A stretch of DNA of 64,000 bases from Psococerastis gibbosa (Eukaryota > Arthropoda > Insecta > Psocodea > Psocidae), in assembly GCA_963971405.1 (NCBI GenBank), contig OZ020490.1, forward strand, positions 15,277,464 to 15,341,463. The letters run 5' to 3'. Under the pieces are notes generated by a model. It did no database searches. It was not told where the DNA came from and worked only from the letters and a program-made list of their open reading frames with translations. Shown here in pieces: positions 22,751-34,972 of the stretch; the first letter of the stretch is position 1, and each line of letters starts with the position of its first letter. Position numbers and translations under genes: made by a program.

Positions 22751-23055
22751 CAGGGGTTCCCAAACTTTCTTGTCCGTGGTCCACTAGAATATTTTATGAT
22801 TTTCCGTGGACCACCATAGCTACGATAGGAAAATTCGAGGATGTGCCTACAATTACATGCTAATACGAATTTCATTAAATGTTTATAGGACTGGTATCGG
22901 CTGGATTTTATAGCTCAGGGCCAAAACTTATATTTTACTTCAATTTCCAATATCTCAGCTGTTTTATTTTCTTATTTCTTACTTTGGTCCGTGGATCAAA
23001 TGATAAATGTCTGTAGGCCACGGGTGGTCCATGGACCACAGTTTGGGAACCCCTG
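22751..23055. mobile_element. hAT MITE with CAGGGGTTCCCAAACT ends, copy 1
   Basis: CAGGGGTTCCCAAACTTTC at the left and CAGTTTGGGAACCCCTG at the right are typical hAT termini; GTGGTCCAC segments follow inside. A duplication is not evident at this copy, but the copy at 42861-43178 has one. Confidence 0.8.
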
Positions 23056-23059
23056 TACT

Positions 23060-23245
23060 CAAGGGCGGATTTTGCCTCCAATTTAATGGGAGGTCAGCGG
23101 GCAGGTTCAGTGGATTATAACATTAAAAAACATAATTATTTTTAATTCTCACTATAAATCCATTGTTATCTAGTGTAAGTTAATTTATTTTGGAGGCGGG
23201 GGGGTCCGTATCCTCTGACCCCCGCCCCCCTAAAATCCCCCCTTG
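23060..23245. mobile_element. Poly-G hAT-like MITE (family V)
   Basis: Starts CAAGGGCGGATTTTGCC, ends CCCCCCTTG, flanked by a perfect 8-bp duplication CCTGTACT (23052-23059, 23246-23253). The left duplication overlaps the last bases of the hAT MITE ending at 23055, so this insertion is younger. Confidence 0.8.
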
Positions 23246-23403
23246 CCTGTACTAGACAATTATAACGCGAAAAACTTAAAATTTAGTTTCATATTTTTCA
23301 AAAAAAAAAAAACTTTACATGAAAAATGAGGATAATTTTCCACCCCTTGGAAATTGCTGCCCTGGGCTGCCGCCTATCCAGCCCATAGTGAAATCCGCTA
23401 CTG

Positions 23404-25738
23404 TATATTTACGATATAAAGCCCTTTATATTTTGTAATGCTATCAAAGATTCACACAGTCATGAAGATGCAAAGCCCAAGAAATTGTCACACACCACCA
23501 ACAGATTGCACGCACACACAAAACATTAGCAAAGCAAATAAATTCGCAACTTGCTATATCAAGATCCAATAAAGTAACGTCTCAATATTCAAATAAGGCG
23601 CCTTGCAACAGAGACCAAGTGAGCGAATTGTAAAAAACAAATTAAAAAAAGCGCGACTACCTGCTACCTATCCCATTCAGGTGTCACGGTCCCCGACTCT
23701 GCGCCATTATTTAAATGCCCCACCACAGAGTTAAAAGAACAGGATGAATAAAACAATACTGGGTCCAATATTCCGAAATCGGGAACGTCTCCGGCGTCAA
23801 GTCCATGTTCAATACGACAGTAACATGGGCCCATTAGTACACTCATGTAAAACACTGGTAATTTAGATAAAGCCCCAAAATTTAAAAAAACGCTTCGCCC
23901 CATTGAAATCACCGAAACAGGTACGGCAACTTTGGCGGTACCATGATGACTTTTTAAGATGAACAGCTTCCAGTGACCATTATCAAAGCCTCACCAATGC
24001 AACTCCTGGATTTTTTGTAATAGCGGAGGTATTTTCAGAATGGGTGCTATCATCACAGCAATGTTCAGGTACTCCCTACTTAGTTTTATTAGATAATTAT
24101 AAGGTATTCATTTATTTAATTATGGTTTTTAGGGTTTTACGTGCTTTTTTTAAATTTGGAGGTCTACCTTTTTTATGAAACTCAATTTTTGGGGCGCGGC
24201 GGCACGTGCCGTGGGTTTTGTGGCGCATGTCATTGCTTTATTGGTTGATTTATAACACCTTATATTGTATATACAGTATAATATAGCCCTTGGCTCAGTG
24301 GCGAGTATAGTTAAGCGGTGACTAATTTACAATGTCCAACATCGTTGGAATTGGCAGCTAGCAATAGGCTCCATTAGTTCCCTAGGCCTGCATAGGGGAT
24401 TTTTTCAGCATAAGGGAAGCTTTGAAAATTGTGCCTATTCCCTAAAAATACCTACACATACAAATACATTATGTAAATTATATAAGGCTTAGGCCCTAAC
24501 CCTGATTTGTTGGAAATTTAGCCTTTGTTGCTGCTCTTTCCCCTGAAGGAAAATTACTGCCCTTTCGCCCAAGTGGTAAGCTACCCTCCTCCCCCGAAAT
24601 GGGAAAATGTAAGACTAATTTAACTAATTTGAGTTGCTGCAATGCAAAATTTCCGATCTGGTCTTGCCCCCCTCCCCAAAAAATAATTTATATATAGGTA
24701 GCCTATACGCAACTGGTAGGTCTATAAGCCTTGCCCCTAAAGCCTTTTATTATTATTTTTTTTTTAATAATAAAAATGGAATTAAATAAATGAATAAATA
24801 ATTAATTAAAAATTACATGATTATGCCATATTTTATCAGCACTGTATAATAATCCTTTGCGGACAATAATATTTGTAATATTGCACAGCATGTAATGTAT
24901 TGGTACATACATGCTTCTTGTCCAGGGAATACTAGGCAAAAAAATATATTATGAATTCATTACATTTAATTTATTTTGTTAATTCGCTAGGGTACAGCCT
25001 ACGTAGGCTACATTTGTATATTGCAATTAAGTAGTCTACCGATCCACCAATAAGCGTGACCAGTGCCGCATAAAAAAAATTCAATTCTCTATCATAGAAA
25101 ATAAATAAATAAATAATTAATTATTTATTTATCTTGGACTAGGCATACCAACCAAACAGCAGGTGCGCCTGCGTAAGTGCACGGTCAAAATAATGGTCTG
25201 TTAGGTAAGATGCAATATGGATTATAATTTTCATAGCTCTTGGTGTAGATTTATAGGTAGACTACACAATGCTATAATCGAAATAATCTAATCTTGTTTC
25301 TCTATGGTTTGTCGTGGCTTTAGTCATATACTGGACATATTTCATTGACTGTGTGCAGGTGCATTTCAGTGTAATTATTGTCTACTCCCACTGACTTGGT
25401 TTATACGTTCTTTAGATTAGGTCACTTTTATGTATTGTATTTATGTATTGCACTGGTACAACGATAATCTATACATCATATGGTACCTGGCTCAGACTTC
25501 AATTACATATGGGACGTTATGAAGGTTTTAATTATATATGGGACGTTATGAAAGTTTTTACGATCGCATGTTAGACCTTTTGGACCCATAAATGTGTGTA
25601 TGCTCACCTCGTTACGCTATTATTGACCTAATAGATCTACATTTTGCGATGATCTGTGGACTGTTGAATTACTAAAAATGTATATATATATATATACTTA
25701 ATACACTGTGTGTCTGCATAAATATTATATTTTTATGT
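23404..25738. other. Gene-poor AT-rich stretch
   Basis: No coding region recognised. It includes a short inverted AATTATTTATTT cluster near 25100 and a (TA)n tract at 25679-25697. Confidence 0.45.
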
Positions 25739-26304
25739 ATGCAAAAGGCGATTTGTCACTAGAAACTGTAAATGCATGAGAGACAAAAAGCGTCTGAAAT
25801 CTAAATGCTTCTATTCTACATTATGGGATGTATAGTAAAGGTTTTATTTTAATTAATACTCTTTGAGAATATTGTTCTCTTCTCTGCTCTACTTCCAAGG
25901 GGAGGGGAATGCCGATCACCTATTCAGCTGCACTGGCATCGAGGTAGAAAACCGAACTGAGACTCAGGAGGGATTGGCCCAGCTCTACTACGCGGCACGG
26001 CGTCAAATGGCCTACCAGCCAAGGACGGGCGTTCGCTGAAGAAGAAGAAGAAGATGATGATGGAGAAGAAGAAGATGATGATGACGAAGAAGAAGAAGAA
26101 GAAGAAGATGATGATGAAGAAGAAGAAGAAGAAGAAGTAGAAGAAGAAGAAGAAGAAGAAGAAGAATATTGTTCTTCAATAGGAATCGCATTAGATTTTT
26201 TAATAATATTATTATTATTATTACATTTTATTAGCAGTCAATGCAACGATTCCTACCACTAACTAAAAAAAAAATGTTTTTGTGTGACAAATCGCCTTTT
26301 GCAT
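25739..26304. mobile_element. MITE with 21-bp perfect inverted repeats, containing a LINE 3' end
   Basis: 25739-25759 is the exact reverse complement of 26284-26304 (core GCAAAAGGCGATTTGTCAC). The interior is split by the insertion at 25879-26162. Confidence 0.8.
25879..26162 (+). mobile_element. LINE 3' end with GAA/GAT tail and 13-bp target duplication
   Basis: AGAATATTGTTCT occurs at 25866-25878 and 26163-26175. The insert reads ENRTETQEGLAQLYYAARR and ends in a long GAA/GAT microsatellite (26038-26162), as do the other LINE 3' ends here. It is a severely 5'-truncated copy. Confidence 0.8.
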
Positions 26305-26732
26305 TCAGGTACATGCTACATACTCACGTAGGTAAATAAATAGTTAAAGAAAAAAGAAAAATTATTTTCCACTTGAATGCCTAGGCCCCTATGATTGAAG
26401 CCTAGGAGTTTTAGAATGATCCAATTAATTAATAGAAGCAAAAAAGTTGGCTTATAATTTTATTTAATGATACCTATCACTGAAGTTCATTCTAATTAAT
26501 GAATTATAGGCTAGCAACAAGGACGGATTCAACCCATTTGGGTAGGGTGGTTGTTATGGGTCAAAGTAGAATAAACTTATTTAGTATACAATTACATTAT
26601 AACTTACTACAATTTATCAAAAACATTTTTTTTTTCATTACAACCAATTTAGGAAATAGTCATTACCTACAAAGTGAACCAATACAATTGAAAGAAATAA
26701 CCCAAAAGCCCATTCCAAACACTGAATATTAA
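26305..26732. other. No recognised feature
   Basis: AT-rich; nothing recognised. Confidence 0.45.
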
Positions 26733-27624
26733 AGAACCAGTCCGAGTTCACTCAAACATGCTTTCCGCAATTTATCAAAATTATTAGATAGAGAAAATTA
26801 GTAATTTTATGGCAAATATTTTTCCTATGGTTAAATTTCCGATATCTCGGGGGGGGGGGGGGGCGGTTGTCCACCTGACGTCACTGGAAGTGAGGTAAAT
26901 TCTCGATAGGTCAAACAAACACATTAATTACCACACAGCAATAATGGCAGGGCATGCAATGCATTTGAGCGCGAATTTTCTATCATTTTTTTCAAAAAAT
27001 AATTTTTTGGGCAAAACCAAATATTTTTTTGGGAAAGCAACCTATCCGGTTTCGTTACTCAATTTAACACCTAAAACATGCTTGAAGGTAGAAATCATCG
27101 ATAGAAAGGTTTCGCATTTTTTAGTCATTTTTTCATTAAAATTTAGTTATTTTTATTTTTTTACCCCCAGAAGCAAACTATCAAGGGGCAAGCGACCCCC
27201 GCATTTTGTCAACATTAATAACGACTACAATCTACGAGAATTTAAAAAAAATCGTTGGAGCCGTTTTTGAGAAATAATTTTTTTAGACGTTTTTTTGGAG
27301 TTTTTTGAAAATAAAACCCCCCCAAATTGAGTTAGCCCAAAAAAAAAAAAAAAAATGGTCCCGAGGTATGATTTTTGTGAACCTACATGCCAAATTTCTA
27401 CCGAGTAGTTTGCCCGGAAATCGACGAACAGACAGACCGACAGACCGACAGACCGACAGACCGACCGACAGACCGACAGACCTACCGACAGACAGACATT
27501 TTGTAAAAACCACTTTTTTGGGTTCCTGGGACCTCAAAACGTGTAAATCCGTTGAAATATCGGAATCGTAAATTTCGACCATCACAAAGCTTTCCTTATA
27601 CTACGTATAAATTGGAAAGCAATA
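26733..27624 (+). repeat. Dispersed repeat W, fullest + copy, with GACA/GACC core
   Basis: Begins GAACCAGTCCGAGTTC, contains a 15-base G run (about 26850), CCTGACGTCACTGGAAGTGA, and a GACA/GACC tract at 27427-27495, and ends TTATACTACGTATAAATTGG. ATGCTTTCC..AATTTAT near the left and ATAAATTGGAAAGC at the right form a short inverted pair. It aligns along its length with 38592-39450 in reverse. Probably a non-autonomous DNA element; class unknown. Confidence 0.75.
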
Positions 27625-28374
27625 ATACATATATTAAAATATATTTTTCTATACGCTTGGTTCTGTTTGGTCATTGAATGTATAACATACTTAGGTATAT
27701 ATAACATTATATATTCATTGGTATTGTATATTAACGAGAGTAAACACAATATAGCATTTTGCAGTTTGCAAAAATAGACATGGGGTGCGAAAATAATAAA
27801 TCTGCTGGTACGATTTACCGAAGATGCAGGCGTGTGGGCCTAATACTTTTGTTGACCACACGTACGTCCCGCCAGACAAATTAATCAACTTCAATGGGGC
27901 TTAAGGAAACTCGCTTAAAATGGCCACCAACCGAGCACGAAAATAGAAGAGTGCAGTATGTCATAATGGCCAATATATGTATATATATGCATCTGCATCG
28001 CGAATAATTGTCGCCAAGATGTAACGACGTAGCGAAAAAAAATAGATGCACACCATTTATTATGGCCGCCACTGTGGAATTTTAATGCGGTGATGGAAAT
28101 GAATATTCCCCAGATAATGCTACAAGAAACTTATATTAAAAACCACTTTATGAAGTGAACGGAAACGCTGCGCTGTCTCATATTTCCAGAGGCTCTTTAT
28201 ATGCTTTCTGATAGAGCGTGTACTGCATGCGGTAAAACCTACAAGTCACATGGCTCTAGCCTTATATTGCAAGTACTGTACATCTTCTCATCACAGGTAC
28301 CTACTAGATATTGTGGATACTAACCCGACAAAACGGCTTAGAAGTTATCGTAGAGGTACCCAGGGACGCCGAGT
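27625..28374. other. No recognised feature
   Basis: Intergenic; nothing recognised. Confidence 0.45.
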
Positions 28375-29829
28375 TTTAAACATTCTGGGGGGGGGGGGGG
28401 CAAGAATTCGGAACTCTGGAAAGTATTAGGAAAATGCAGGAAGCATTGACTGACGTACACTCGCTCTTTCTATAAAATTATTTACTAAAGCCTTTACATC
28501 AAAAATCGTTCGAAAGTTGGCTATACGAACAAAATTGGCGCTGAAAATTTTCTAAAAGTTGGTGCGGTGCAAATGCCAAATTATGTGATTTATTTTTATC
28601 TTAATGTTTGAAATATTAAGGGAGACTGGAGGCGCTGCCCCCCCCCCCCAGAAACTAGTCTGCGGGGGCAAGATGGACCGTTCCATGTCTTCTTCGAACC
28701 ATTAGAGCATGTGTTGGACACTACCAAGCAACGACAAACCCTGTCTTGGCAGCAGGAAGTACTCTGATTGGCCAAAGTTGAATGAGTTTAAGAAAAAATA
28801 TCCTTGGCGCGGTAACGAATGTCGCATCTCTTCTATATAGAACTCTAGCCGCACTTACACACATGATAGAATTAACTACGCCAAACATGTCTTCTTCAAA
28901 CCATCACAGCATCTCTGGATCCTCCCGCCCCCCCCCCGAAATAAAAGGGCTTTACACAAATGTAAATTAAGTTTTATATTTTAGGGATACAACTTATTAT
29001 TTTATGTGAGCCTGTATTGTTTGAAGAATTGGAATAAAATGTATTTGAGTTTGAACACGGGATAGAATGGACGAATGGACTTTCATTAATAAATTACGTA
29101 AAATATTTTTGGACACCCCCCCCCCTTCCACCGACACCAAAACCAGGGCACGGCCTTAGTGACGATTTTCAAAATCAACATTTCTTCTAGGGGATGTGAT
29201 ATTTTCTATAACTCAACAATCGGTAATTGACACACGTAAGATTTTCCTCACTCCGGTTGACGAGGGTACCTATCAAGGAAATTTCCTTTTAAAAAGTTGC
29301 GACATGAATGGCGCACAAAGGCATCAGTAAAATTGCTAAAATGGCATAGTCACTGCCTTTGAAAGCTATAAAGAAAAGAAGATGCTTTCTAATTAATGCA
29401 TTCAATAACGATTAATCCAATAATTATTTATTTATATTCCAGCGTCGTTTGTTTATTTATTTTAGTCCATCTATGGCATGTGAATAGTCGGCAAGATGAT
29501 GCTTGAGTAAAATCAATAATGTTGGTCATTTTTTTCGGCTAAGAGGTACCCTCTTGTAACTTTAGTACCTGGTTTCTTCTGTCTAGACCAAGTTGAAACT
29601 ATATTACTGTCACGATTTCTCCTTCTGCTTCACTTTTTAGTTTTCTCTAAGCCGCTTGCGCAGTGTCATGCCCGGGCATAGCTAAGGTACTCAAAAAGCA
29701 TCACAACTCTGTTTCAGAGTAAGATAAAGTGCAGAAATTATCGTTACTTATAGGATAGCATCGAAGAGAGGAATATAGCACCCCCAAAAGCAAAGACGGA
29801 TGCAAGGGAGCAGCCCCCCAAAATTACGG
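28375..29829. repeat. Poly-G/poly-C element remnants in unassigned sequence
   Basis: Long G/C runs at about 28387, 28640, 28928 and 29116, each next to CGGATC/CGGCC-like words (CAGGGACGCCGAG, CAGGGCACGGCC), suggest further poly-G MITE ends. No full element with duplications could be delimited. Confidence 0.35.
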
Positions 29830-29831
29830 TA

Positions 29832-30040
29832 CGGACTCTGACTTTCGACTTTCACCCGAAAGGTTGTTGGTTTGAGTCCTACCCTTTCTACATTTTCTGG
29901 CCATACTTCGGAGGGCATGTAAAGCAAGCGGTCCCGGGCCTTTCTAGTTGAGTGTAATAGAGGGCTTTATAGCCCTAACTCCGCTTGGTTGGCTTATAGT
30001 AATAGAACAAAAAGTCAATATTTATTTATTTATTTTAAAT
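29832..30040 (+). mobile_element. tRNA-Glu-like SINE, copy 2
   Basis: TTTCACCCGAAAGGTTGTTG, CTTCGGAGGGCATGTAAAGC, GCCCTAACTCCGCTTGGTTG and a TTTA tail. The head has a small duplication (CTTTCGACTTTC), and its A box is damaged. Confidence 0.85.
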
Positions 30041-30750
30041 TTAGGAAGTCTTTTGTATGGCACCTACCTAGGTATATTATTACACACGGCACAGCTCCGT
30101 TATTCAAAAACCACTACAACTCTATTTGAGAGCACGAAAAAATTCAGAAATTGTGGTTATCTACAGGACGGTACCACAGCTTAGGATAGACACAAGGGAG
30201 CAGGGGGGTAGCTGCCTACCTGTTAGTGGGGGGGGGGGGAATGGTGGTGGTGGTGGGACAACCACTGGTTTTCTATAAGTAGAATATGGCCGGCTATGTT
30301 CACATTATCTACCACCCTTTGGAGGAGGGCAGACAGACAGACTTACTAAACTGATAGCCTATTGAGATGTCGCTAACCTAAAGTGAGCAATCACATGAGG
30401 AAATTACTCAACAATAATATTATCTGATGCTATCAAGACCAAGAAATCATGACTTGTTTTTAAAATGGAAATCGAGCAATCCTTTGTCGGATATCTACAA
30501 ACTTCGAATCTGGAATTAACTTACTTGGGTATAGCCTATTAGATGAGTCCCGTTTACGGATAGACCTCCATTTCACAAGCAATTAGTAGTTTCTGCAGAT
30601 ATGTACGCCTTAATGAAGATAATTATGTGCGTAGAAAAATGTTGCTGCAATGGTCGTGCAACATAATACAATGCAAATTATTTGAGAGTAACTGACACAA
30701 TAGTAGTATTGTAGTTGTACATACACACTGCAATATATGAGTATATTATG

Positions 30751-30782
<32 letters not shown>

Positions 30783-30905
30783 GCATATACAATATAAATA
30801 GCATAATTAATTGTTAATAAGTCATTGGTTTAATTCTATAAAACGTACGGTAGTTTACGTAGCAGTTTTTACGCCTTAATAAACCTATTGCAGAATTATG
30901 TAAGT
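30041..30905. other. No gene; simple repeats
   Basis: Poly-G run at about 30228 followed by GGTGGTGGT, and a long (TA)n tract at 30749-30782. Nothing else recognised. Confidence 0.45.
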
Positions 30906-30907
30906 GC

Positions 30908-31280
30908 CGGTTCTTCTTCTTCTTCTGAGGTCACAACCCCAACGATTGGTTAGCAGCAACTCCCTGCATATCATCCTGCAGCTCTGTCAGTCGTGCGACT
31001 TCCTCTTCAGCTCTTCGTACGTTCGAGCTCCTGCGTCCTCCTTTCAGTTGATCCATGAATTCCTTCTTCGGCCGCCCTTTTCTATTGGTTCCTTCCACTG
31101 TGCCCTCAATGATGGCGTGTGCCAGAGTTTCGTGTCTTAATAAATGCCCTACCCATTTCGCTCTTCTACTTTTTATGTGAGGTAGTAGCTGTGTCTCTAC
31201 TCCATTAGTCTCTGGCAGTGGTCCCTCCAGCTGATTACCATTCTTCGATAGAAGAGGCATTGAAAGAAGAAGAAGAAGAC
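30908..31280 (-). pseudogene. LINE C-terminal fragment, with a second LINE 3' end abutting it
   Basis: The minus strand encodes RRAKWVGHLLRHETLAHAII, EGTNRKGRPKKEFMDQL and AEEEVARLTELQDDMQGVAA, ending near (GAA)n (reverse, 30912-30926). At 31235-31280 the + strand has TTCTTCGATAGAAGAGGCAT and a GAA tail, the 3' end of the LINE type seen at 37255, so two LINE tails meet here. Confidence 0.75.
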
Positions 31281-31290
31281 TCATCATTTA

Positions 31291-31550
31291 GGCGTGTTTT
31301 CCACTTGTGAATATTCCGTCATTTGTGACTAAAAAAAGTTGAAATTTTTGTTTTAAAAAGGAGACTATTATGTAGATACTTAACTTATCTATTATAAATT
31401 AAGTTATAATATGGTAGAGACTTATTAATGATGTCTGCTACCATATTGTAACTTAATTCATAATAGATAAGTTAAGTATCTACATAATGGTCCCCTTAAA
31501 TAAAAAATCTCAACTTTTTTAATCGCAATATTGACAAATTGTCTTTTGCC
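31291..31550. mobile_element. Foldback element HB-F (diverged member)
   Basis: Begins GGCGTGTTTTCCACTTGTG after TTA, with a right end CAAATTGTCTTTTGCC. Strong arms pair from about 31331 to 31521 (ATGTAGATACTTAACTTATC and its complement). The centre reads GATGTCTGCTACCAT, the same GGTAGCAGACAT motif as in HB-A and HB-B. Confidence 0.65.
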
Positions 31551-32204
31551 TGTATGACTGATATTTTATGGGAAATTAGACTTTGTACAATAAACGTATG
31601 GGTGTATCCGATTATCGATTTTCTCTTTAACAGTTGGATGAATATACTATCGGTACAATAAGTAATTTGTAATATGTGGTTGCCGGTTAGTACAGGTCCT
31701 ATCTACCATCTGCTTGAAAGGCTTAAAACTATGAACGTACTTTACTAATAAAAAATATACTTAATGCTCTGAAATGATAAGCGTTAACATTAAATAGGCC
31801 TACGTATAGGCACGATACAGCACCTACAGGTATTTGCCCGGCTTCTGCATTACTGCGTTAAGAATGAATGTTATTAATTTATTAGGTATAAAATCAATTA
31901 AATCACTAATACGTTGCTCATTAAGAGACCATAGGCAATAAAATCAAGGCAATGCCATGCCGGCAAGCATGTTGAAACTTTACAGTCTTGGACGAATGTT
32001 CCCAACGGTTGATTGATAATGGTGACTACACGAGGGGAAACAATCCGAAACATATGTTCTCTAATAATCAATTTAATATCAACAACATTTTCCTAATAAC
32101 TTAGACTGCTGAACGTGTCACTGGGTAAAAGAGAACGTCTAACACTACACACGATTAGTTACATACAGTAGGTAGCTGTATTGGGATGATTGAAGCGGCC
32201 CGAT
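31551..32204. other. No recognised feature
   Basis: Intergenic; nothing recognised. Confidence 0.45.
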
Positions 32205-32370
32205 CATGGCGATTTTAACACTGGGGTTAATATACAATAATACCCTCGTATTAAAAATGTAAATAAGCTAATTTTACAATGGAAAGACGTGGTATTCAAA
32301 ATTTGTTTGTTTACAGTTTAAACCAGGAGTAAGTCATAATCCATAAGACATAATCGGCCCAGTGCTGTAT
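32205..32370. mobile_element. Hairpin MITE (family R), diverged
   Basis: CATGGCGATTTTAACACTGG at the left, GTATTAAAAATGTAAATAAG inside and TTGTTTACAGTTTAAACCAG then CATAATCGGCC at the right follow the R layout. Confidence 0.5.
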
Positions 32371-32554
32371 CAAATTAAATATAGTAAGTAAAACGCAACT
32401 TTGTCGTTTTTGCAGCCTAGGTTTTTATTATTTAATAAAAATTACAGAAGCCTATTTTATATTATTTGTTTAAGCCAGCTCATATTTAGCCAGTTTGTGC
32501 CAAATTGGCCCAAATCATGCTTAAATAGTTTGTAAATGTAGCGATCTTTTGCCA

Positions 32555-33770
32555 GAACCAAACCTCTATTTCAACGGATTTACGGATAACGGATAAGTTT
32601 TGAGGTCACAGGAGCCCAAAAAAGTTACAAAATCTCCCTCGGTCTGTCTGTCTGTTCTTAGATTTGTTGGCAGATAACTCAGTGGATTTTGATGAAATTT
32701 GGGGCGTATTGTATTGTAGGTTCCCAAAAATCATGTCTCGGGCCCATTTTTTTATTTTGGGTTAACTCAATAATGTTTTACCCTCCAAAAACTAAAATAA
32801 CGACTAAAAAATTTTTCTCAAAAGGGGCTCCAACGATTTTTTAAAAATTCACATGCATATTTCAGCCGTAATTAATGTAAACAAAACCTAATACGTCACT
32901 TGCGCCTTGATAAATACGGTTCTGAGAGCAAACAAAAAAGAATAAGACTCACTTTTCATGAAAAATTACTAAAAATAATGTTTCCGCGGCACCTTTCTAT
33001 CGATGCTTTCTAATTTCAGATACGTTTTGTGTTAATAAATGGAATAAACAAACCAAACCGGTTGCTTTCCCAAGCCAAGTCTTGGTTTTCAATAATTCAA
33101 GCCCCAATACATTGCATAACCTGCATATATTACTGTGTTGTAATATATTAGAGGTATTCACTTTGTTTCGATTTTCCTAAAGAAATAGAACTCCAGTTTT
33201 TCTACGGTAGAACAATAATGCCATAAGGAAATGTATTTCAAGACATTCCCCACTTTCCCCAAATACCTTTAGCTGGGTAAACTGAGATTGGAAAATAGAA
33301 AACGCATAACAGCCATATTTGTTGTTGTTTTGCATTTGAATTTTGGTTTTTATTTTTATTTAATTTTAAAAAATGAGCTCTGCGACAGAAATTAATAAAA
33401 AAAAATTAAACATATGGCAAGAGGTGGACTACAGCAGATGTTCATAAGTTAAGCGAAGGCAGAGAAACTTAGTAGGTTAGGTTTCCAATTATTTTTCTAC
33501 CGTAGAAAAAATCGAGTTCTATTTTTACTTTACCTTAGGGAAATCGAAACAGGATGAATACCCTTATCGGTCTGCCCGTTCTAGTCCATACAATTGTCCC
33601 ATCTATTAATTGAGTGCTCTGATTTAAGGGAAGTCAAGGCAACCAAATTTAACCCTAAGACAATTATTTACAGTGGAACTTCTCATATGCTATCTATCTT
33701 GGTACCTATATTAATCTATAGGAAAGCATGTACGGGTTTACTTGCACCGGTTCTTTTCACAAGCCTGCTA
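32555..33770 (-). repeat. Dispersed repeat W, inverse copy interrupted by a MITE
   Basis: CAACGGATTTACGGATAACG, GGTCTGTCTGTCTGTTC and ATGTCTCGGGCCCATTT follow the order of 38592-39450. After the insertion at 33151-33563 it resumes with GGTCTGCCCGTTCTAG and GAAAGCATGTACGGGTTTAC. Confidence 0.65.
33151..33563. mobile_element. Harbinger-like MITE with TTA duplication
   Basis: Ends GAGGTATTCAC and GATGAATACCC, arms of about 60 bp pairing through TTTCGATTTTCCTAAAG and CTACGGTAGAA. Flanked by TTA at 33148-33150 and 33564-33566. A 3-bp TWA duplication fits PIF/Harbinger. It splits a W repeat. Confidence 0.7.
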
Positions 33771-33789
33771 AGTTTTAATGAATTGGATA

Positions 33790-34090
33790 AAGGAAGGAGG
33801 TGGAGGGCCTAAGAGGGTCAGTGTACGGAGCCCCTGCGCGGCCAGGCTCTCGGCGGCCCTGCAGCTCTCTTTCCAGGGAAATTCCAGCCGTTCCAGTTTA
33901 TATGCAAACGGGCACATTAGTGGACACCGAGTACGCCTCGGCCAGTAGGCACGGCTACCTCCAGGCCCTAGACTTGTCTAATTGTAATGTATTTAAAACA
34001 AAGGCCCCTCCTCTGCGCTGCCATTGGTGGGAAGGTGCGCGAGGCGGCTGTATATTTGCATGTGTGGTTCAGACATTAGCCGAGCTACTG
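33790..34090. other. GC-rich promoter-like island
   Basis: Unusually GC-rich for this window. Contains TATATGCAAACGGGC (33900), CCATTGGTGG (34021) and TATATTTGCATG (34050), so octamer-like, CCAAT-like and TATA-like words occur close together before the tandem units. It might be the start of a decayed gene or element; an open frame of 134 codons across it has no recognised homology. Confidence 0.3.
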
Positions 34091-34500
34091 GAGCCTCCAG
34101 ACTGGAACATCTCTGCGGCGACATCAGCAACAGTGGCGTGCATAGCCAGCCAATACTGGACTAAGAATGGTGGCTATGTGTCCAGACAAGGCCTCCCCCA
34201 ATAAAACTGGAGCTTCCATGCAGACTGGAACATCCCTGTGGGGACGTCAGCAACAGAGGCGTACATAGCTAGGCAAAACTGGACTAAGAATAATGGCTAG
34301 TTGTTCAGACAAAGCCTCCCCCAATAAAAATGGAGCTTCCAGACTGGAACTTCTCTGCGGCGACGTCAGCAACAGTGGCGTAGGCCTACATAGCCGGCCA
34401 ATACTGGACTAACAACGGTGGCTTGTTGTTCAGACAAGGCCTTCCCCAATAAAACTCCAACTGGGAAATCTGTGTGGCGACGTCAGCAACAGAGGCGATG
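34085..34500. repeat. Tandem repeat of about 120 bp, 3.5 units
   Basis: GCGACGTCAGCAACAG-type landmarks at 34118, 34241, 34360 and 34477 give periods of 117-123. Units carry GGACTAAGAATGGTGGCT, CAGACAAGGCCTCCCCCAA and an AATAAAA word. Confidence 0.85.
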
Positions 34501-34972
34501 CCTTTTACTACAATATTATTACACAAAGTAAATCTAAAGTTACAAAATTTTTCAAAATCTTCCCGTGAACTGAATCTTTTCGAGTTAATCGGGCTTAACC
34601 TCAGAAACAGTAACCAATGGCATCCAACGTATACTCGCTCGGGTGACAAATATTAATATTTAATATATAATAATAATAATAATATAAGATGTAGATGATA
34701 CAAGAGTATATCCCAGGCTCAAGGGACCATTTTTGAAAATGTTGGTGGAACATAGCTGATTTTTACATTATTATCCAGCCCAGTGGTCCCAGGTCCAGGT
34801 TTACAAGGGAAAAGAAATCAATATAAAAATACATTGCTCCTTTTTTAATGAGACAAATGTGGCTGCATTTCACGGACAAATTTTTAATGTGTGGACGAAT
34901 ATTTTGCGAACGTGCCACTCTCAGCTCCCCGTCGAGGCCTTTTATTATGTTTCGCCCCTTCAATTCTAACTT
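34501..34972. other. No recognised feature; AATAAT tract
   Basis: An (AAT)n tract at 34668-34684; the rest is unassigned. Confidence 0.45.

Larger units (their letters stand above)
22421..23403. mobile_element. Poly-G type MITE (family IV) hosting two nested MITEs
   Basis: Left CAGGAACGGATTTCGGG and right GAAATCCGCTACTG are inverted ends; GTCCTGGGCTG..CCCTGGGCTGCC also pair. TTACGATATA occurs at 22409-22418 and 23409-23418, a few bases outside each end. The elements at 22751-23055 and 23060-23245 lie within it. Confidence 0.5.

Noticed and set aside
27305-27571. Reading frame with TDRPTDRQ repeats
   Set aside because: Produced by the GACA/GACC microsatellite of repeat W; both strands are open for the same reason.
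33800-34204. 134-codon frame as a protein gene
   Set aside because: No recognised domain, no supporting splice structure, and it runs into the tandem repeat.
34085-34500. CRISPR-like array
   Set aside because: Units are whole tandem copies of about 120 bp without short repeats and unique spacers, in a eukaryotic genome.
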